Counted from the first letter of the stretch, positions 25,148 through 39,068 are shown. The stretch: 64,000 bases of DNA from Trematomus loennbergii (GCA_012861695.1 JAAOOA010000132.1:170001-234000); one strand, 5' to 3'. Notes: generated by a model not told the origin, from the sequence alone. Numbers and translations are program-made.

Positions 25148-26200
25148 AGTTATCCTCATGTCCTAACTTCTCATGTTCAGTACAGAGTGTTTCCACCATG
25201 CCGTATTAAAATGATATGCATTTCCTCAGCCCCGAACCCTCTGCACTCAACAGCTGGTCTTTGTGTGCAATGAGCTTTAACATTGAGCTATAAACCGAGA
25301 GGTTCTTTAAGGGCATTATTTAGGGAAAAAATATCATCATGTGGCTTTACCAGAGACGATACAAACACAAAGGATGGTCTGAATCTATATAAAGACTGAA
25401 CTATATATATACTGTCCGTAGCTAAACGCAGAGTTAAAAATAATGTGTGTGCTATACGGTTCCCTTTTCTGGATTGAATCAAAGCAGCACAGATTAATGT
25501 CAACAAAGATTAATGTCAACTATTCAATAAAACGGCAATATTCTTTGATAAAACTAAACTAGATATTTTGGGAGAAAAACCCTCTTAAATTCTCTGAGTC
25601 CAGCTTCTGAAATATATATGTTCTTGTATCTTCACTCCTCTGTGACGGTAGACTGAATATCTTTGAGTTGTGGACAAAGCAAGACTTTTGACGACGTCAT
25701 GTTTAGATTTGGGAATATTTTTATTTTACATAAATGTCTTTGGACAGATTCCTAGAAAATGAAATAATCTTCAAGTAGAGCAGGAGTTACATCTGTACAC
25801 ATTATGCACAAAATGCAGAAATCCCATTTGGAAGATATGAAAATTATAGTCATAAAACCTGACACGGATGACAGAGTGATAATGATAGTGTTTGCAAATT
25901 GAACTCACTCCTCACTATAGACTGAAATACTTAAGAGTCAATTACAAAAAGAGAGCATTTAAGGCGAGAGTGCCCTATAGAGAGGTGCAGGAATGAGTCT
26001 TAAACGCTGAAAGAGTCAGCATTTTAACCACTTCCTGTTTTTCTGAACATGCTTTGGTTGTTATCCTGAAATAAGGTCTGTGGTTAACACAAGCTGAAGA
26101 GATCTTTTGTTCTAGGACATAAATGATGTCAGTAAATACCCCACTGGTGAATATCAAAACGGAGGTTGCTAACAAGTGTCTTAATGAGACGACTAAACGT
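25148..26200. other. intron DNA, nothing recognised
   Basis: No arrays, element ends or exon-like ORF. Confidence 0.4.
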
Positions 26201-26204
26201 CATC

Positions 26205-27105
26205 ACGCCCAACGTTAGCCACCTTTAGCTTAGCGGTGGTGACGTGAAGTCATGTGACCGTGCTGTAGTTCCTTTATAGCCCAACGTTAGCCTCCTTTAG
26301 CTTAGCGGTGGTGACGTGAAGTCATGTGACCGTGCTGTAGTTCCTTTATAGCCCAAATTAGCCACCTTTAGCTTAGCGGTGGTGACGTGAAGTCATGTGA
26401 CCGTGCTGTAGTTCCTTTATAGCCCAAATTAGCCACCTTTAGCTTAGCGGTGGTGACGTGAAGTCATGTGACCGTGCTGTAGTTCCTTATAGCCCAACAT
26501 TAGCCCCTTTAGCTTAGCGGTGGTGACGTGAAGTCATGTGACCGTGCTGTAGTTCCTTTATAGCCCAACATTAGCCGCCTTTAGCTTAGCGTGGTGACGT
26601 GAAGTCATGTGACCGTGCTGTAGTTCCTTTATAGCCCAACATTAGCCACCTTTAGCTTAGCGGTGGTGACGTGAAGTCATGTGACCGTGCTGTAGTTCCT
26701 TTATAGCCCAACGTTAGCCACCTTTAGCTTAGCGGTGGTGACGTGAAGTCATGTGACCGTGCTGTAGTTCCTTATAGCCCAACATTAGCGCCTTTAGCTT
26801 AGCGGTGGTGACGTGAAGTCATGTGACCGTGCTGTAGTTCCTTTATAGCCCAACATTAGCCGCCTTTAGCTTAGCGGTGGTGACGTGAAGTCATGTGACC
26901 GTGCTGTAGTTCCTTTATAGCCCAACATTAGCCGCCTTTAGCTTAGCGGTGGTGACGTGAAGTCATGTGACCGTGCTGTAGTTCCTTTATAGCCCAACAT
27001 TAGCTTTTTACTTCAGAAATCATAAAGTGGTGTTAATATGTGGAGATGATCCTGCTGAACTAAACGTGCAAGTATCATAACGTTGTTTTGACACAGAGAT
27101 GATAT
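26205..27105 (-). repeat. 72-bp minisatellite, array 2, with conserved flank
   Basis: About 11 copies of the 72-bp unit in the orientation opposite to array 1 (tagccacctttagcttagcg, gtggtgacgtgaagtcatgt, gaccgtgctgtagttccttt). After the last unit, 27000-27105 is a flank (ctttttacttcagaaatcat and following) shared with array 3. Confidence 0.95.
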
Positions 27106-28539
27106 TCTGCATTAATCCAAGGGAAAAATACCATTGGATTTTTGTGGCGGGAACCAGGGAGATGCTACCTTCCTCCCTGCACCTCTCTATGGTTACTCTA
27201 CTGCTGCTACTCTTTGCATAAGCTCTAAACAAACTGTCCCTGAGCACAATGTACTGCTCTAACAAGCTGTGAGCAATAAAGGCCTCAGATATCAATAGAG
27301 ATTGTCGACTCAATGGAGCGAGTTTCAGCAGCAGGCTTATTAAACCATGCACAGTTGGGCAGCTATTAGACCTTATGAGTGGGAAGTCGCTTGGACAAAT
27401 AACTGTCACAACATTGAAACAGGAGAAAGGCAGGAAGAGGTTTATGCAAACACACTCTCCTACATTACTAAGCTAAAGCAATATTTGCAGTTTCAACATC
27501 GCCTTCCATTGGCTTTGTGAACAGCAACATGATGGTAGCGGCAACACGAGAAGAAAAGGGGTTTCTATTTGAAAATACAATGTGTTTTTAGTAACTATTA
27601 ATAATGAAAAACCTTGTTTGTGATTGCATTGGATTAGAACCAAATAGAAAATAAATATTACCAGTAAATATACACATATCAACAGTTACAAATAAACATC
27701 TATCGCTATATTGATTGAGTACGCAATATTAATATACAGAAGTGAAGTATGTTTACATTGATTGATGATCTGCTAACCTACAACGAACCGATGTTAGCAA
27801 AGCAATTACAGTTATGATATCACATTAAAATGCAAAAGGATGACAGAAATTCTGTACTACTTCATCCTAAACAACTAATTTCTTAGCGTGTGTTTGTGTT
27901 TAAAGACTTCCTTTAATACCTATATTCCTTGTGGGCTATGTATCTTAAGGCTAGACGACGCAGCAAAGTCTTTAAAAAGTTTTTCTTAGATTAACACACT
28001 GTTAGAATTAGACAAGAGAAAGAAGTGAGTCAGGGAAATGTACTTATCTAAGCTTTCTCTCCAGAGATCCAGCCCTTAATTAGAAAATAGTCTGCTCTTA
28101 TGCTAATGTGAACAGAACACCAGTGAGATCCTAAAAGGCCGTGGCAGTGTGAGGAAGGGTGAATCTCCGAAAACTGCTCAATGAGCAACATAGCAGTCAT
28201 TTATTGACCCTTCAGATCCACAGTCAGCTGAACTGCTGCTTCACACAGACGGCAGAGAAAGAAATCTGCGGCTGGCTCAGAGCGATCAGAAAGGAAAAAT
28301 CAAATAGAGGGATTTAGATTTTAGGATTGGAGCTCAGACGCTAATGACGGCTTATGAGTCTGTGGAGTGAGGTTTGGATTTTCAAGACATTTAAGGATAC
28401 GACTCTTCCTCTCCTCAGAGGTCAGAGAAGCACGAATAGCCCACGAGGGAAGCATTCATCTGGGTGAATGTGGGGGGGGGCAATAAAAGAAAGGGTTGAA
28501 GGTACTGGCTTTTGGGGAGATAAACTAAGAGATTGTAGC
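27106..28539. other. intron DNA, nothing recognised
   Basis: A minus-strand ORF at 27020-27409 and one at 28422-28742 have no family features. A G-run is at 28472-28480. Confidence 0.4.
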
Positions 28540-28547
28540 CTTTGCAG

Positions 28548-29262
28548 TAGGGGGTGGGGGAAATAATCGATACAGCATAGTATCGCGATACTTTGCGTGG
28601 CGTATTGTATCGTTACACGGACGCCAAGTATCGATATTTTATGATATGTAGCATATCCGTCGAAACATGGTCGTACACTTGACTGGTGATTTCTAATGTA
28701 TCGAAAACTCCAAAAACCAACGTAAGAGCTACACAAAGACACAAACCAAGAAATACATTTAAGCTACATCCATATGAGCATTACTTTACCATTAAACAAG
28801 TGAACTTCAAATAGTTAGCAAAGTTATAATACAGTATATAAACGAATTAAGACTAACACTTAATGTAAACTTTATCTTTTTGATATCGCCGTATTTAAAT
28901 GTTGATATCTCTCTGTTATATCTGTACTTATCTCCCTTCTTTTTCTCCGTCAAGTTTTTGCTTTGGGAACTTCCTGCTAATAGTGCAAATAAAACAGGAA
29001 GTTACGTTAAGACATGTATGCAATTGCAATGATAGTAACAAAACAATGCCATTCCTTTTCAGGTTCAAACATACATAAAATATTCATATTGAAAATCCAT
29101 GTTAACCAGGAAGTGAAGACGGGCATGGATATGAGCCATGTGCAATATCGCATATATCGTATCGCAATACTTAGCATATCGTAGAATCGCAGTACTATCG
29201 TGTCGTGGCTTAAGTATCGCGATAGTATCGTATCGTGGGGAGCCTGGTGATTCCCACCTCTA
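28548..29262. mobile_element. hAT-type MITE rich in tatcgcgata motifs
   Basis: Left tagggggtggg and right cccacctcta ends, then mirrored blocks agtatcgcgatac and gtatcgcgatagtatcg. Flanks ctttgcag (28540-28547) and ctctgcag (29263-29270) match at 7 of 8 bases, as for hAT insertions. 715 bp. Confidence 0.82.
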
Positions 29263-29287
29263 CTCTGCAGACCCTCTACATGCACAC

Positions 29288-30094
29288 TAGGGCTGAACGA
29301 TTAATTGATTTTAAATCGAAATTTGAAATGATGTGATTTTTTTTTAAACATTTTGTTCTTCTTGTGTGTCAGTCATCCACACCAATCAGAAGTGCTGTGC
29401 TCCACATGTATCAGTCATCCACACCAATCAGAAGTGCTGTGCTCCACATGTATCAGTCATCCACACCAATCAGAAGTGCTGTGCTCCACATGTATCAGTC
29501 ATCCACACCAATCAGAAGTGCTGTGCTCCACATGTATCAGTCATCCACACCAATCAGAAGTGCTGTGCTCCACATGTACCAGCCATTGTTAACCAATCAG
29601 AAGTGCTGTGCTCCACATGTATCAGTCATCCACACCAATCAGAAGTGCTGTGCTCCACATGTACCAGCCATGTTAACCAATCAGAATGGCCCATGATAGC
29701 AGGTGATAGACAGATTGATCCAATCACCTGCCAAGTATTTTTGAAATACTTTTCCAAATGGCTTCCAATGGAGCTTTCCTTGATGGTTTGGTGAAAGCAT
29801 CTGAGTCAGGTTAGTAATGCTCCATCACATGTTTTACATCCATTACAGGGTGACTCTTAAACTGAAGCTTGACTTTAAAGCAACCCAACGGAAGTTTCAT
29901 GTAAGTTTAGTTCTTTCACTCGTAGCTCGGGCTGCTAGAGACGGGAGCACGTTGATACGACCTTCCTAGCCGGGGATATGGCTGCATTTTACAATAAACT
30001 TCCGTTGGGTCGCTTAAAACAAAATCACAAATCGAATCGCAATATCTGTCAGAAAAATTGCAATTCGATTATTTCCCCAAATCGTGCAGCCCTA
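29288..30094. mobile_element. hAT-type MITE with an internal minisatellite
   Basis: Left tagggctgaacgattaattg, right aaatcgtgcagcccta. Flanks atgcacac (29280-29287) and ctgcacac (30095-30102) match at 7 of 8. Contains the 42-bp array and a further inverted repeat (about 29877-29897 against 29996-30016: caacccaacggaagttt and aaacttccgttgggt). Confidence 0.85.
29368..29692. repeat. 42-bp minisatellite inside a hAT MITE
   Basis: About 7.5 copies of agtcatccacaccaatcaga and agtgctgtgctccacatgta plus tc. Each has a CCAAT pentamer. 42 is a multiple of 3, so three plus-strand frames stay open; these are not genes. Confidence 0.95.
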
Positions 30095-30102
30095 CTGCAC
30101 AC

Positions 30103-31087
30103 ACACCTTTATAACACGCGACAGGGAAGGGAAACCCCAAAAAGCAGAATAGGGGCCTCTTTAATTCACTTAGTGCGAGATATCAGATGTTCGGTAAGAT
30201 GTTGCCTCGCTGTGCAGCCTTCAAGGGGTTCAGGGTGAGGCGCAATCATTTCACTTTCAGTTATTTGTCTCGTAGTGAGAGACTTGTGCTCTTGGCGCAG
30301 TGGATGCACACTGCAGAGTTTGCTGAGGAGACACAGGAAGCTGCTGGGTGTTGGAAGAGACGTCAAACAGGATGTGAAAACACTCGGCTGATGCATTAAG
30401 TGATGCACGCGCAAACACAAGGACACACTCATGTTGGGAAAGACAACTTTACTTCTGATTCTGGGCCGAATTTCATATGAAAACAGAAGGTTGGGGCAGC
30501 AGGAGGGTGGTGTGTCTTGAGGGAAAATAACTCTTTGTTTTGGGAAGATATGAGTCTTATTCAGTTAAAACAAAAACGTTAGTCACTGAACATACGGAAA
30601 AATGATATGTTTGAGTGTGAAATATCTGTAGTGAGAAAACCACTTGATAATATAAGCATCAGAATGTGCAGTATTTTTTTGTATAGTGTTGCACATATAG
30701 AAATTGCGATATGGACTAGTGCAATATCCAAATCGCTGCAAGCACAATATTTATAAGAGGATAAATGTGTGTTAAAATCATAAAGTATCCATTAAACTAT
30801 GGAAAAGTATTTTAAAGATTTAGGAAAACATATTTGTTTGGTCAAAATAAATCAAAAAAAATACATTTAAATAATTGTTTTCATGGACAATGACAAATAT
30901 GAAATAATGTCATTATATCAGTCAAGATAATTGGTATTTATAATGATTATTAATAGTTAAAATCATGCATCCCAACTAGTTTATACACTTTTATCCTACT
31001 GTCACATTTGAGTGGTATTATCTGGACAATGCAAACCTCTTTATTAAGTCTCAGCGTTTGTTTATTTAGTTGTTGCACTCTCAGTGA
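30103..31087. other. intron DNA with a decayed hAT MITE
   Basis: At about 30689-30975, gttgcacatatagaaattgc and gatatggactagtgcaatat resemble eroded family A type MITEs. Nothing else recognised. Confidence 0.35.
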
Positions 31088-31095
31088 CTAAATAT

Positions 31096-32744
31096 CAGAG
31101 ATGGCAAAAGTACACACATCCTTTACTCAAGTAGAAGTACAGATACTCGTGTTTAAAAATACTCTGGTGAAAGTAGAAGTACTGACTAAACTTCTTTACT
31201 CAAGTAAAAGTAAAGAGGGCTTTGAAATGTACTTCAGTAAAAAGTACCCATAACTAGCAGCTGTTTTAAAGAGTACCTGACCTCCCTTTATATTAATAGA
31301 ACAATAATGTCATTGTTAGCTAATGAATGTTTCCATGCTGAACAACGGCAACATGACAACGTTTTCATTGGTCCCTCTTCTTTAGAGAAGACCAGGAAAT
31401 GATGGATACACGGATCGTGTTCAAATCAATAGGCACGCAATGACTCTAAATAATAATGATCACGCCACCAAACACACATTCAAACTAAAGGAACCAGCCT
31501 GTTTGGGAAATGTGAGAAGTAGAAAGTACAGGTATTTGGTTCAACATGTAAGAAGTAGAAAGTACAGGTATTTGTGTTCAACATGTAAGAAGTAGAAAGT
31601 ACAGGTATTTGTGTTCAACATGTAAGAAGTAGAAAGTACAGGTATTTGTGTTCAACATGTAAGAAGTAGAAAGTACAGGTATTTGGTTCAACATGTAAGA
31701 AGTAGAAAGTACAGGTATTTGGTTCAACATGTAAGAAGTAGAAAGTACAGGTATTTGTGTTCAACATGTAAGAAGTAGAAAGTACAGGTATTTGTGTTCA
31801 ACATGTAAGAAGTAGAAAGTACAGGTATTTGTGTTCAACATGTAAGAAGTAGAAAGTACAGGTATTTGTGTTCAACATGTAAGAAGTAGAAAGTACAGGT
31901 ATTTGTGTTCAACATGTAAGAAGTAGAAAGTACAGGTATTTGTGTTCAACATGTAAGAAGTAGAAAGTACAGGTATTTGTGTTCAACATGTAAGAAGTAG
32001 AAAGTACAGGTATTTGTGTTCAACATGTAAGAAGTAGAAAGTACAGGTATTTGTGTTCAACATGTAAGAAGTAGAAAGTACAGGTATTTGTGTTCAACAT
32101 GTAAGAAGTAGAAAGTACAGGTATTTGTGTTCAACATGTAAGAAGTAGAAAGTACAGGTATTTGTGTTCAACATGTAAGAAGTAGAAAGTACAGGTATTT
32201 GTGTTCAACATGTAAGAAGTAGAAAGTACAGGTATTTGTGTTCAACATGTAAGAAGTAGAAAGTACAGGTATTTGTGTTCAACATGTAAGAAGTAGAAAG
32301 TACAGGTATTTGTGTTCAACATGTAAGAAGTAGAAAGTACAGGTATTTGTGTTCAACATGTAAGAAGTAGAAAGTACAGGTATTTGTGTTCAACATGTAA
32401 GAAGTAGAAAGTACAGGTATTTGTGTTCAACATGTAAGAAGTAGAAAGTACAGGTATTTGTGTTCAACATGTAAGAAGTAGAAAGTACAGGTATTTGGTT
32501 CAACATGTAAGAAGTAGAAAGTACAGGTATTTGTGTTCAACATGTAAGAAGTAGAAAGTACAGGTATTTGTGTTCAACATGTAAGAAGTAGAAAGTACAG
32601 GTATTTGTGTTCAACATGTAAGAAGTAGAAAGTAATGTAAGAAGTCAAAGTAAAAAGTCAGAAAAATAAGTAGTGGAGTAAAGTACTGATACCAGAAAAA
32701 TGTACTGAAGTAACGAAGTATTTGACCACTACTTCCCACCTCTG
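31096..32744 (+). mobile_element. hAT-type MITE with a long internal minisatellite
   Basis: Left cagagatggcaaaagtacac and right actacttcccacctctg form the terminal repeat. A perfect 8-bp duplication, ctaaatat, flanks it at 31088-31095 and 32745-32752. The MITE body is split by the 37-bp array. Confidence 0.93.
31513..32640. repeat. 37-bp minisatellite inside a hAT MITE
   Basis: About 30 copies of gaagtagaaagtacaggtat followed by ttgtgttcaacatgtaa. Most units are identical; four or five read tttggttc with two bases missing. Unrelated in sequence to the 37-bp array at 22.99 kb. Confidence 0.97.
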
Positions 32745-32752
32745 CTAAATAT

Positions 32753-34380
32753 TAAATGTAACAGTATAATAAACGGTTACATCTTCTCTTTGTGAGCCGA
32801 CATTAGCCTACGAGCGTCTTAATGTTCCTCAAAGGCCTCGGCTCCATCGGTAATATATCGGCAGAGCTCTCATTCGATTCCTGGGTTGGCTTTAAATTGG
32901 CGTTTGATGGCGTAGTATTTCATTAGTGGCTGCTCTGTAGGATTTACAGCAGCACGGCTCACACAGACGTCTCATAACGAACGATCTGAAAGGCGGATCT
33001 GGGAGTTCAAAGATCTGATGATAGGAGCTAATTCTGTCCGCCAGCAGGGCTGTTAATCTTTATTTATTTAAGGAGGAAATGAGAACAAGTGCACAGTGCT
33101 CAGGGCAATGGCCACACTCTGCTAAGGCCTCCATAGCTTTCCTCTAGATCTGACACAGAAAATGACTCAGCGTAGCATTTAAAAAACAGATGATTTCACT
33201 ATTCTTAAATTGGACATTACTCCAACTTCTTAGGTTTAAAATATGTGTATTATATTGAATTGTATTACATTTTTTATTGAACATTTTAACTCGAACTTCT
33301 CATGTTTATGTAAATGTTTTTATTCGATTTTCTTTTCTTTTTCACTTTGATTCATTGATAATTTCAATATAAAACTGTGTGGGAGTTAACCACCGACTGT
33401 AGATGTGGCGGGAGGATAGGTCCTTACACGTGACGTGCTTCTATGTTTTTGAGAAGGGAAACTGCTGTGATGATGATGATGATGATGATGATGATTTATC
33501 TGTCGGTTGCCTTTCTGTTGAAACGCTACAGCAAAAAGGTCAAGTGAAACAAAGTACTCGTACATCTGAAACCAGCTCCAACAATGGATTTCTCACTTCT
33601 ATAAATGACCTCAATTATTATTAGTCCCACAGAGATCATTTACAGTCGTGATCTCCCAAGGACAAATATACTAATAAGGACGTCAAAGTGATTATAACTG
33701 GTTTCCACCTCAAGAGGACACTGAGTATGTCAAGTGGTGATACTAAAGCTTTAACTGTCAAATAAACAATAGCAAAAGCGTAGATTTGACAACGAAAAGA
33801 GTCTAAAACACCTCCATGAATACATCATACAATAAACTTAATACTGTGTACTGTGATGATATATAAATATGTGGATTCAACGTGAATGTTCTGACGTTAC
33901 CCGACAGTGAGAAAATGCACAAAAAACCCTTCAAATCTTACAGCTAGATTTAGAAAAAGATCTCTTTCTCACGAGTGGTAACTTCCCCTTTCTGTCTATG
34001 CATGATGGGAGATATCAGTGAAACTTAACTCGTCTGCATTATGCAAATGCGTCACGGGCCCACTCCCTGCACATTTGTACTGCGAGATGTTTTACATATA
34101 AACCCACGCTTCAGTGCTTTCAAATGTTTCTTATTTCTGTATCCACTAAAGTAAGACTCAAAACAACAATCCGGCTCCATGTTCAGATTACTGGGAAGCA
34201 GTTTAACTAGAAACTGTGTGAAAAGATAAAACAGGGTGGTGGTTAAAACAGCTCTGTGTGCCAGTAACTGATAAAGAGAAACATGCACAATATGTACAGG
34301 AAAGCACAGACACCTCGATGTGAGAGGAGATAGCTTATACTTAAAATACAGAGTGGTGTAGGAAATGGTCCTAAAACTCA
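32753..34380. other. intron DNA, nothing recognised
   Basis: Only a short (GAT)n at about 33467-33495, which makes a DDDDDDDDD run in one small ORF. Confidence 0.4.
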
Positions 34381-34382
34381 GA

Positions 34383-35170
34383 TATGAAGTCATGTGACCG
34401 TGCTGTAGTTCCTTTAGCCCAACATTAGCCACCTTTAGCTTAGCGGTGGTGACGTGAAGTCATGTGACCGTGCTGTAGTTCCTTTATAGCCCAACATTAG
34501 CCACCTTTATCTTAGCGGTGGTGACGTGAAGTCATGTGACCGTGCTGTAGTTCCTTTATAGACCAACATTAGCTGCCTTTAGCTTAGCGGTGGTGACGTG
34601 AAGTCATGTGACCGTGCTGTAGTTCCTTTATAGACCAACATTAGCTGCCTTTAGCTTAGCGGTGGTGACGTGAAGTCATGTGACCGTGCTGTAGTTCCTT
34701 TATAGACCAACATTAGCCACCTTTAGCTTAGCGGTGGTGACGTGAAGTCATGTGACCGTGCTGTAGTTCCTTTATAGCCCAACATAGCCGCCTTTAGCTT
34801 AGCGGTGGTGACGTGAAGTCATGGACTGTGCTGTAGTTCCTTTATAGCCCAACATTAGCCTCCTTTAGCTTAGCGGTGGTGACGTGAAGTCATGTGACCG
34901 TGCTGTAGCTCCTATAGCCCAACATTAGCCACCTTTAACTTAGTGGTGGTGACGTGAAGTCATGTGACCGTGCTGTAGCTCCTATAGCCCAACATTAGCC
35001 TCCTTTAGCTTAGCGGTGGTGACCTGAAGTCATGTGACCGTGCTGTAGTTCCTTTATAGCCCAACATTAGCTTTTTACTTCAGAAATCATAAAGTGGTGT
35101 TAATATGTGGAGATTATCCTGCTGAACAAAAACGTGTAAGAATCATAAACGTGTGTATGACACGGAGATA
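34383..35170 (-). repeat. 72-bp minisatellite, array 3, with conserved flank
   Basis: About 9.5 copies of the 72-bp unit in the same orientation as array 2, then a ~100-bp flank (35068-35170) that matches 27000-27105 with scattered changes. Array plus flank was therefore copied as one block. Confidence 0.95.
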
Positions 35171-35701
35171 ATTTTTGCTTCACTTCTCATGAATGATATT
35201 TTAGAGAACAAAACGTTGGAGTATGACTCAGGGCTGCGAATCAGAGGGGATTGGTCCAGTAGCTGCATGAGTCACAGTGACGCTCTCCGCCTGACAGCTG
35301 TGAAACTGATTACTAAATATAGTGAGGAATTGGGCAATACGAGCTTCATTTAATCTAATAAATGCTATTGTGTACCTTATCTAAGCAGGGGCGTGTTGAA
35401 ATCACTCCCATTCATGGTTATGTTAAGTGATAGAAGTCAGCATGTGCACATTTCAGGATGATTAAAAAGTTCGACACAACAGGATTTCGTGTCCCCAAAT
35501 CAACCTCTTGATCCCTCTCTGGCAGACCATTAGATAAATGGTTATATAACAGGTCTTACATGTAAGCTATTGAAACGAGGTGGAAACTGCTGTGTGGAGT
35601 TCAGCCAGAGATGGAGCTGCCTAATATTTGGGCTTCATTAGAGGAGTGAGAGACACTCAAACTGTCATTAAATATAGGTCTGATGCTAATAGTACTATTA
35701 G
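35171..35701. other. intron DNA, nothing recognised
   Basis: No element ends or arrays. Confidence 0.4.
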
Positions 35702-35703
35702 TA

Positions 35704-36300
35704 AAGGCCAGACACACCAAGCTGACACCAAAGAACACGTCCCGACGGAACACGACTATTGTATCCTCGCGTCTCCGCCAACAGTCGCACTGGAACACAC
35801 CGCCGACGGCCAAGAAGCACGTACGAACTGCGCATGCGTGAGTGGCAATAACTCTCCTTACCAGCAGGCGGCGGTAGTGTGTATTCATCATTCAAAAGAG
35901 GCAACAAGCGGAAGACAGACTGCGTGATATATACAAACAACAAATATCGTGTGCGTTCCATTTTCACCCTCGTCCATCGAAAACATGTTTAGTGCGGTAC
36001 TGGCGGTACCAGCCCGCGGACTGTTGCTTGTGGAAGCAGATCGATTAAAATGAAAAATAATAGCCGTCTGTGTGTGCCTTCTTAATCGTTTGTTTGCGTA
36101 CCACTGATTCGCTAAGCTGAACAGCCAATCAGAGTGATTTCTTTTGCCGACACCTTCGTTGAATCGGGGGCGGAAGGTGTCGGCACGGCCGAGAAGACAC
36201 GACGGTGCGGGACACACCAATCTGAGTAGGGCGACAGGGCGCTCATCGACGGCCAGAACATCTATCGACGGCCTGAATCGGCGTGGTGTGTCTGGGCCTT
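35704..36300. mobile_element. TA-flanked MITE (aaggcccagacacacc ends)
   Basis: Left aaggccagacacaccaagc, right gcgtggtgtgtctgggcctt, one gap between arms, with TA on both sides (35702-35703, 36301-36302). About 597 bp. CpG-rich near the right end, with the repeated phrase tcgacggcc. ORFs inside show no motif. Confidence 0.8.
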
Positions 36301-36302
36301 TA

Positions 36303-37075
36303 GAAGATTAAAATTACATTAAATTAAGTATATAAAAATAGGAAGAGAAATTCAAAATGTTCAATAGAAAGATTATAATAAAATAGAAATAGCTATAAAA
36401 GCACAAGAAGTTAATGTAAGATTTTAAATAAATGTTATTTAAATAAACATACATAAAGTACAGCACGTAACTGACAAATATGTAGAATTATTGTTATCTA
36501 GTGTAAATAAAGATATTAATGTAGAATTGCCCACGTTGAGAGGCTCCTGATGGCGACGTTAGTCCAGTGATATTGAGAGTGAATGAAAGCAGGAGTGAAT
36601 AAATACAGCCGCCGTCTCCCAGTGACACTGAGACTGGGGAGAAGCTAAAGGATGCTACATGCAAACAGAGCTTTAACAAGGACCTACTTTCTCATGAGAG
36701 GAGCCTTTGTGCTGCGAGCAGAGCTGCTTAGTATTAGTATCAGCAGACTGATAGCTCTGCAGATGAAGAAAAGGGAGCCACTATGAACACTCAGGAGAGC
36801 TTCTGTTAGATGCTAACGCTGCTGCACTGTATGCTGTAGCCTCCGGTGAAGTTATCTAACAGTCCTCAATAAACAAAACACACTGGTTATCTTAGTATTT
36901 ATCTTTATGAGTTTCAATAGAGGGAGAGATGTAATGTATGTGTATATTGTACAATACTTTTATGTTATTTGATTTCTATTTTGGATGGATCAACAGTCAC
37001 ATAACCCAATTTCCTCCCAGGGGTAATTTAATATTCTGATTCTGATATGTAACCAAATGAGCAAGTGGCTTAGGG
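36303..37075. other. intron DNA, nothing recognised
   Basis: AT-rich then mixed; no structure noted. Confidence 0.4.
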
Positions 37076-37240
37076 AGGCGTGTGGCGCAGTGGACTAGTA
37101 CGTTTCAGGGGGTTCAAACCCCACTGCAGTCAGCATGTCGTTGTGTCCCAAGACACTTCACCCCAAATTGCTCCTGTGGGGATTGTCCACAGTATTGAGT
37201 ATGTAAGTCGCTTTGGATAAAAGCGTCTATCATGTCAGAA
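37076..37240 (+). mobile_element. tRNA-derived SINE
   Basis: The tRNA-like head has an A-box-like tgtggcgcagtgg and a B-box ggttcaaaccc, then actgcagtcagcatgtcgtt, and a tail tcgctttggataaaagcgtc. It shares all blocks with 41214-41425. Truncated shortly after the tail motif. Confidence 0.85.
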
Positions 37241-38296
37241 CAGAAGCAAAGTGAGATACTAAATACTTATCTCCAGGAAATTAGAAAAGGAGTTTCACAC
37301 CCTCAAAAGGTAGCGTTCACACACAGATAAAACCAGGCTAGCCAATGGCATACTCAATGATATTGGTAGGTTATGTTATTATTAATATTTATTTGTTTAC
37401 ATACTGTATATGTGAAGGATTATATGCAGCAATATTGTACCTCTCGTTGCACAGTATCCATTACTTACTTCTCGGAAATGTCCAAATCAACCAATCACAT
37501 TTCCTTCACATAAACATTATCGTGTGTCTTCCACAAGAGGCATACGTTAAGGCTTAGCATCAGTACTAGTTTGAATGTTACTGTTGGATCAATTAACTTT
37601 GCTCATAGGTTACCCAGAATGACTTTGAACTGTAGGCTCACTGTAAGATAAGGCTAACATTTGAAGTGATGTCCTCTGAATGACACTAGCCTGTCCCATC
37701 CTGTTCTCATGAGTTACCGGAGGGGACAGATCCAGTCTTAATGTACGAGGAGGAACAGAATAAAAGATGGTGAAAGAAATGCACAGTAGGGGGGGGGGGA
37801 ATGGATTCTGACAAAAATAGGGCCATTTCTCTCGGTCTTAAAAAGTGAAGCGGTCCTTTGGGCAAAGCAGCCGGCAATTGTCTCAGACGAAAAAATGTGG
37901 ACAGTGGCTCGAGGCTTTCCTTCCCCATTTCAGATTCAGTATCAGTCTCGTCCAGAAATAACCTGCCGAGCTTTTTCCTGTAGCTCTTAGCGTCCTGCAC
38001 TTACAGTATGATCGAGCTAGCTGGGTCACATATGGATGAGTCAGGGTATATGTTCGTTTTAAAAGCAAATGTGTGTAGCTATGGTCGGCGCATTACAATA
38101 ACCCTGCTATGGGATGTATAGACTCTTCTTATACATTATTCTGGCTGCTTGAAACTGTCAAATTAGTCTCCTTATGCTGCTACTGATGTGTGCTTTAATG
38201 TGTTAGCTTCAGAGGTGTGGACTCGAGTCACATGACTTGGTCCCACCTCTGTTAGCTTACACTATATTTCAGCCTTTGCTGTACATTTCCCACGTT
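37241..38296. other. intron DNA, nothing recognised
   Basis: A G-run at 37790-37799; otherwise no arrays or elements. Confidence 0.4.
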
Positions 38297-38300
38297 GCAG

Positions 38301-39068
<768 letters not shown>

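Noticed and set aside
33403..33624. ORF with an aspartate run
   Set aside because: The run is a (GAT)n microsatellite; no splice context or family features.
35601..36220. Several ~100-codon ORFs
   Set aside because: They fall in the TA-flanked MITE and overlap one another on both strands.
37076..37240. tRNA gene
   Set aside because: A-box and B-box are present but the sequence continues as a shared SINE body and lacks a closing acceptor stem. The same applies to 41214-41425.
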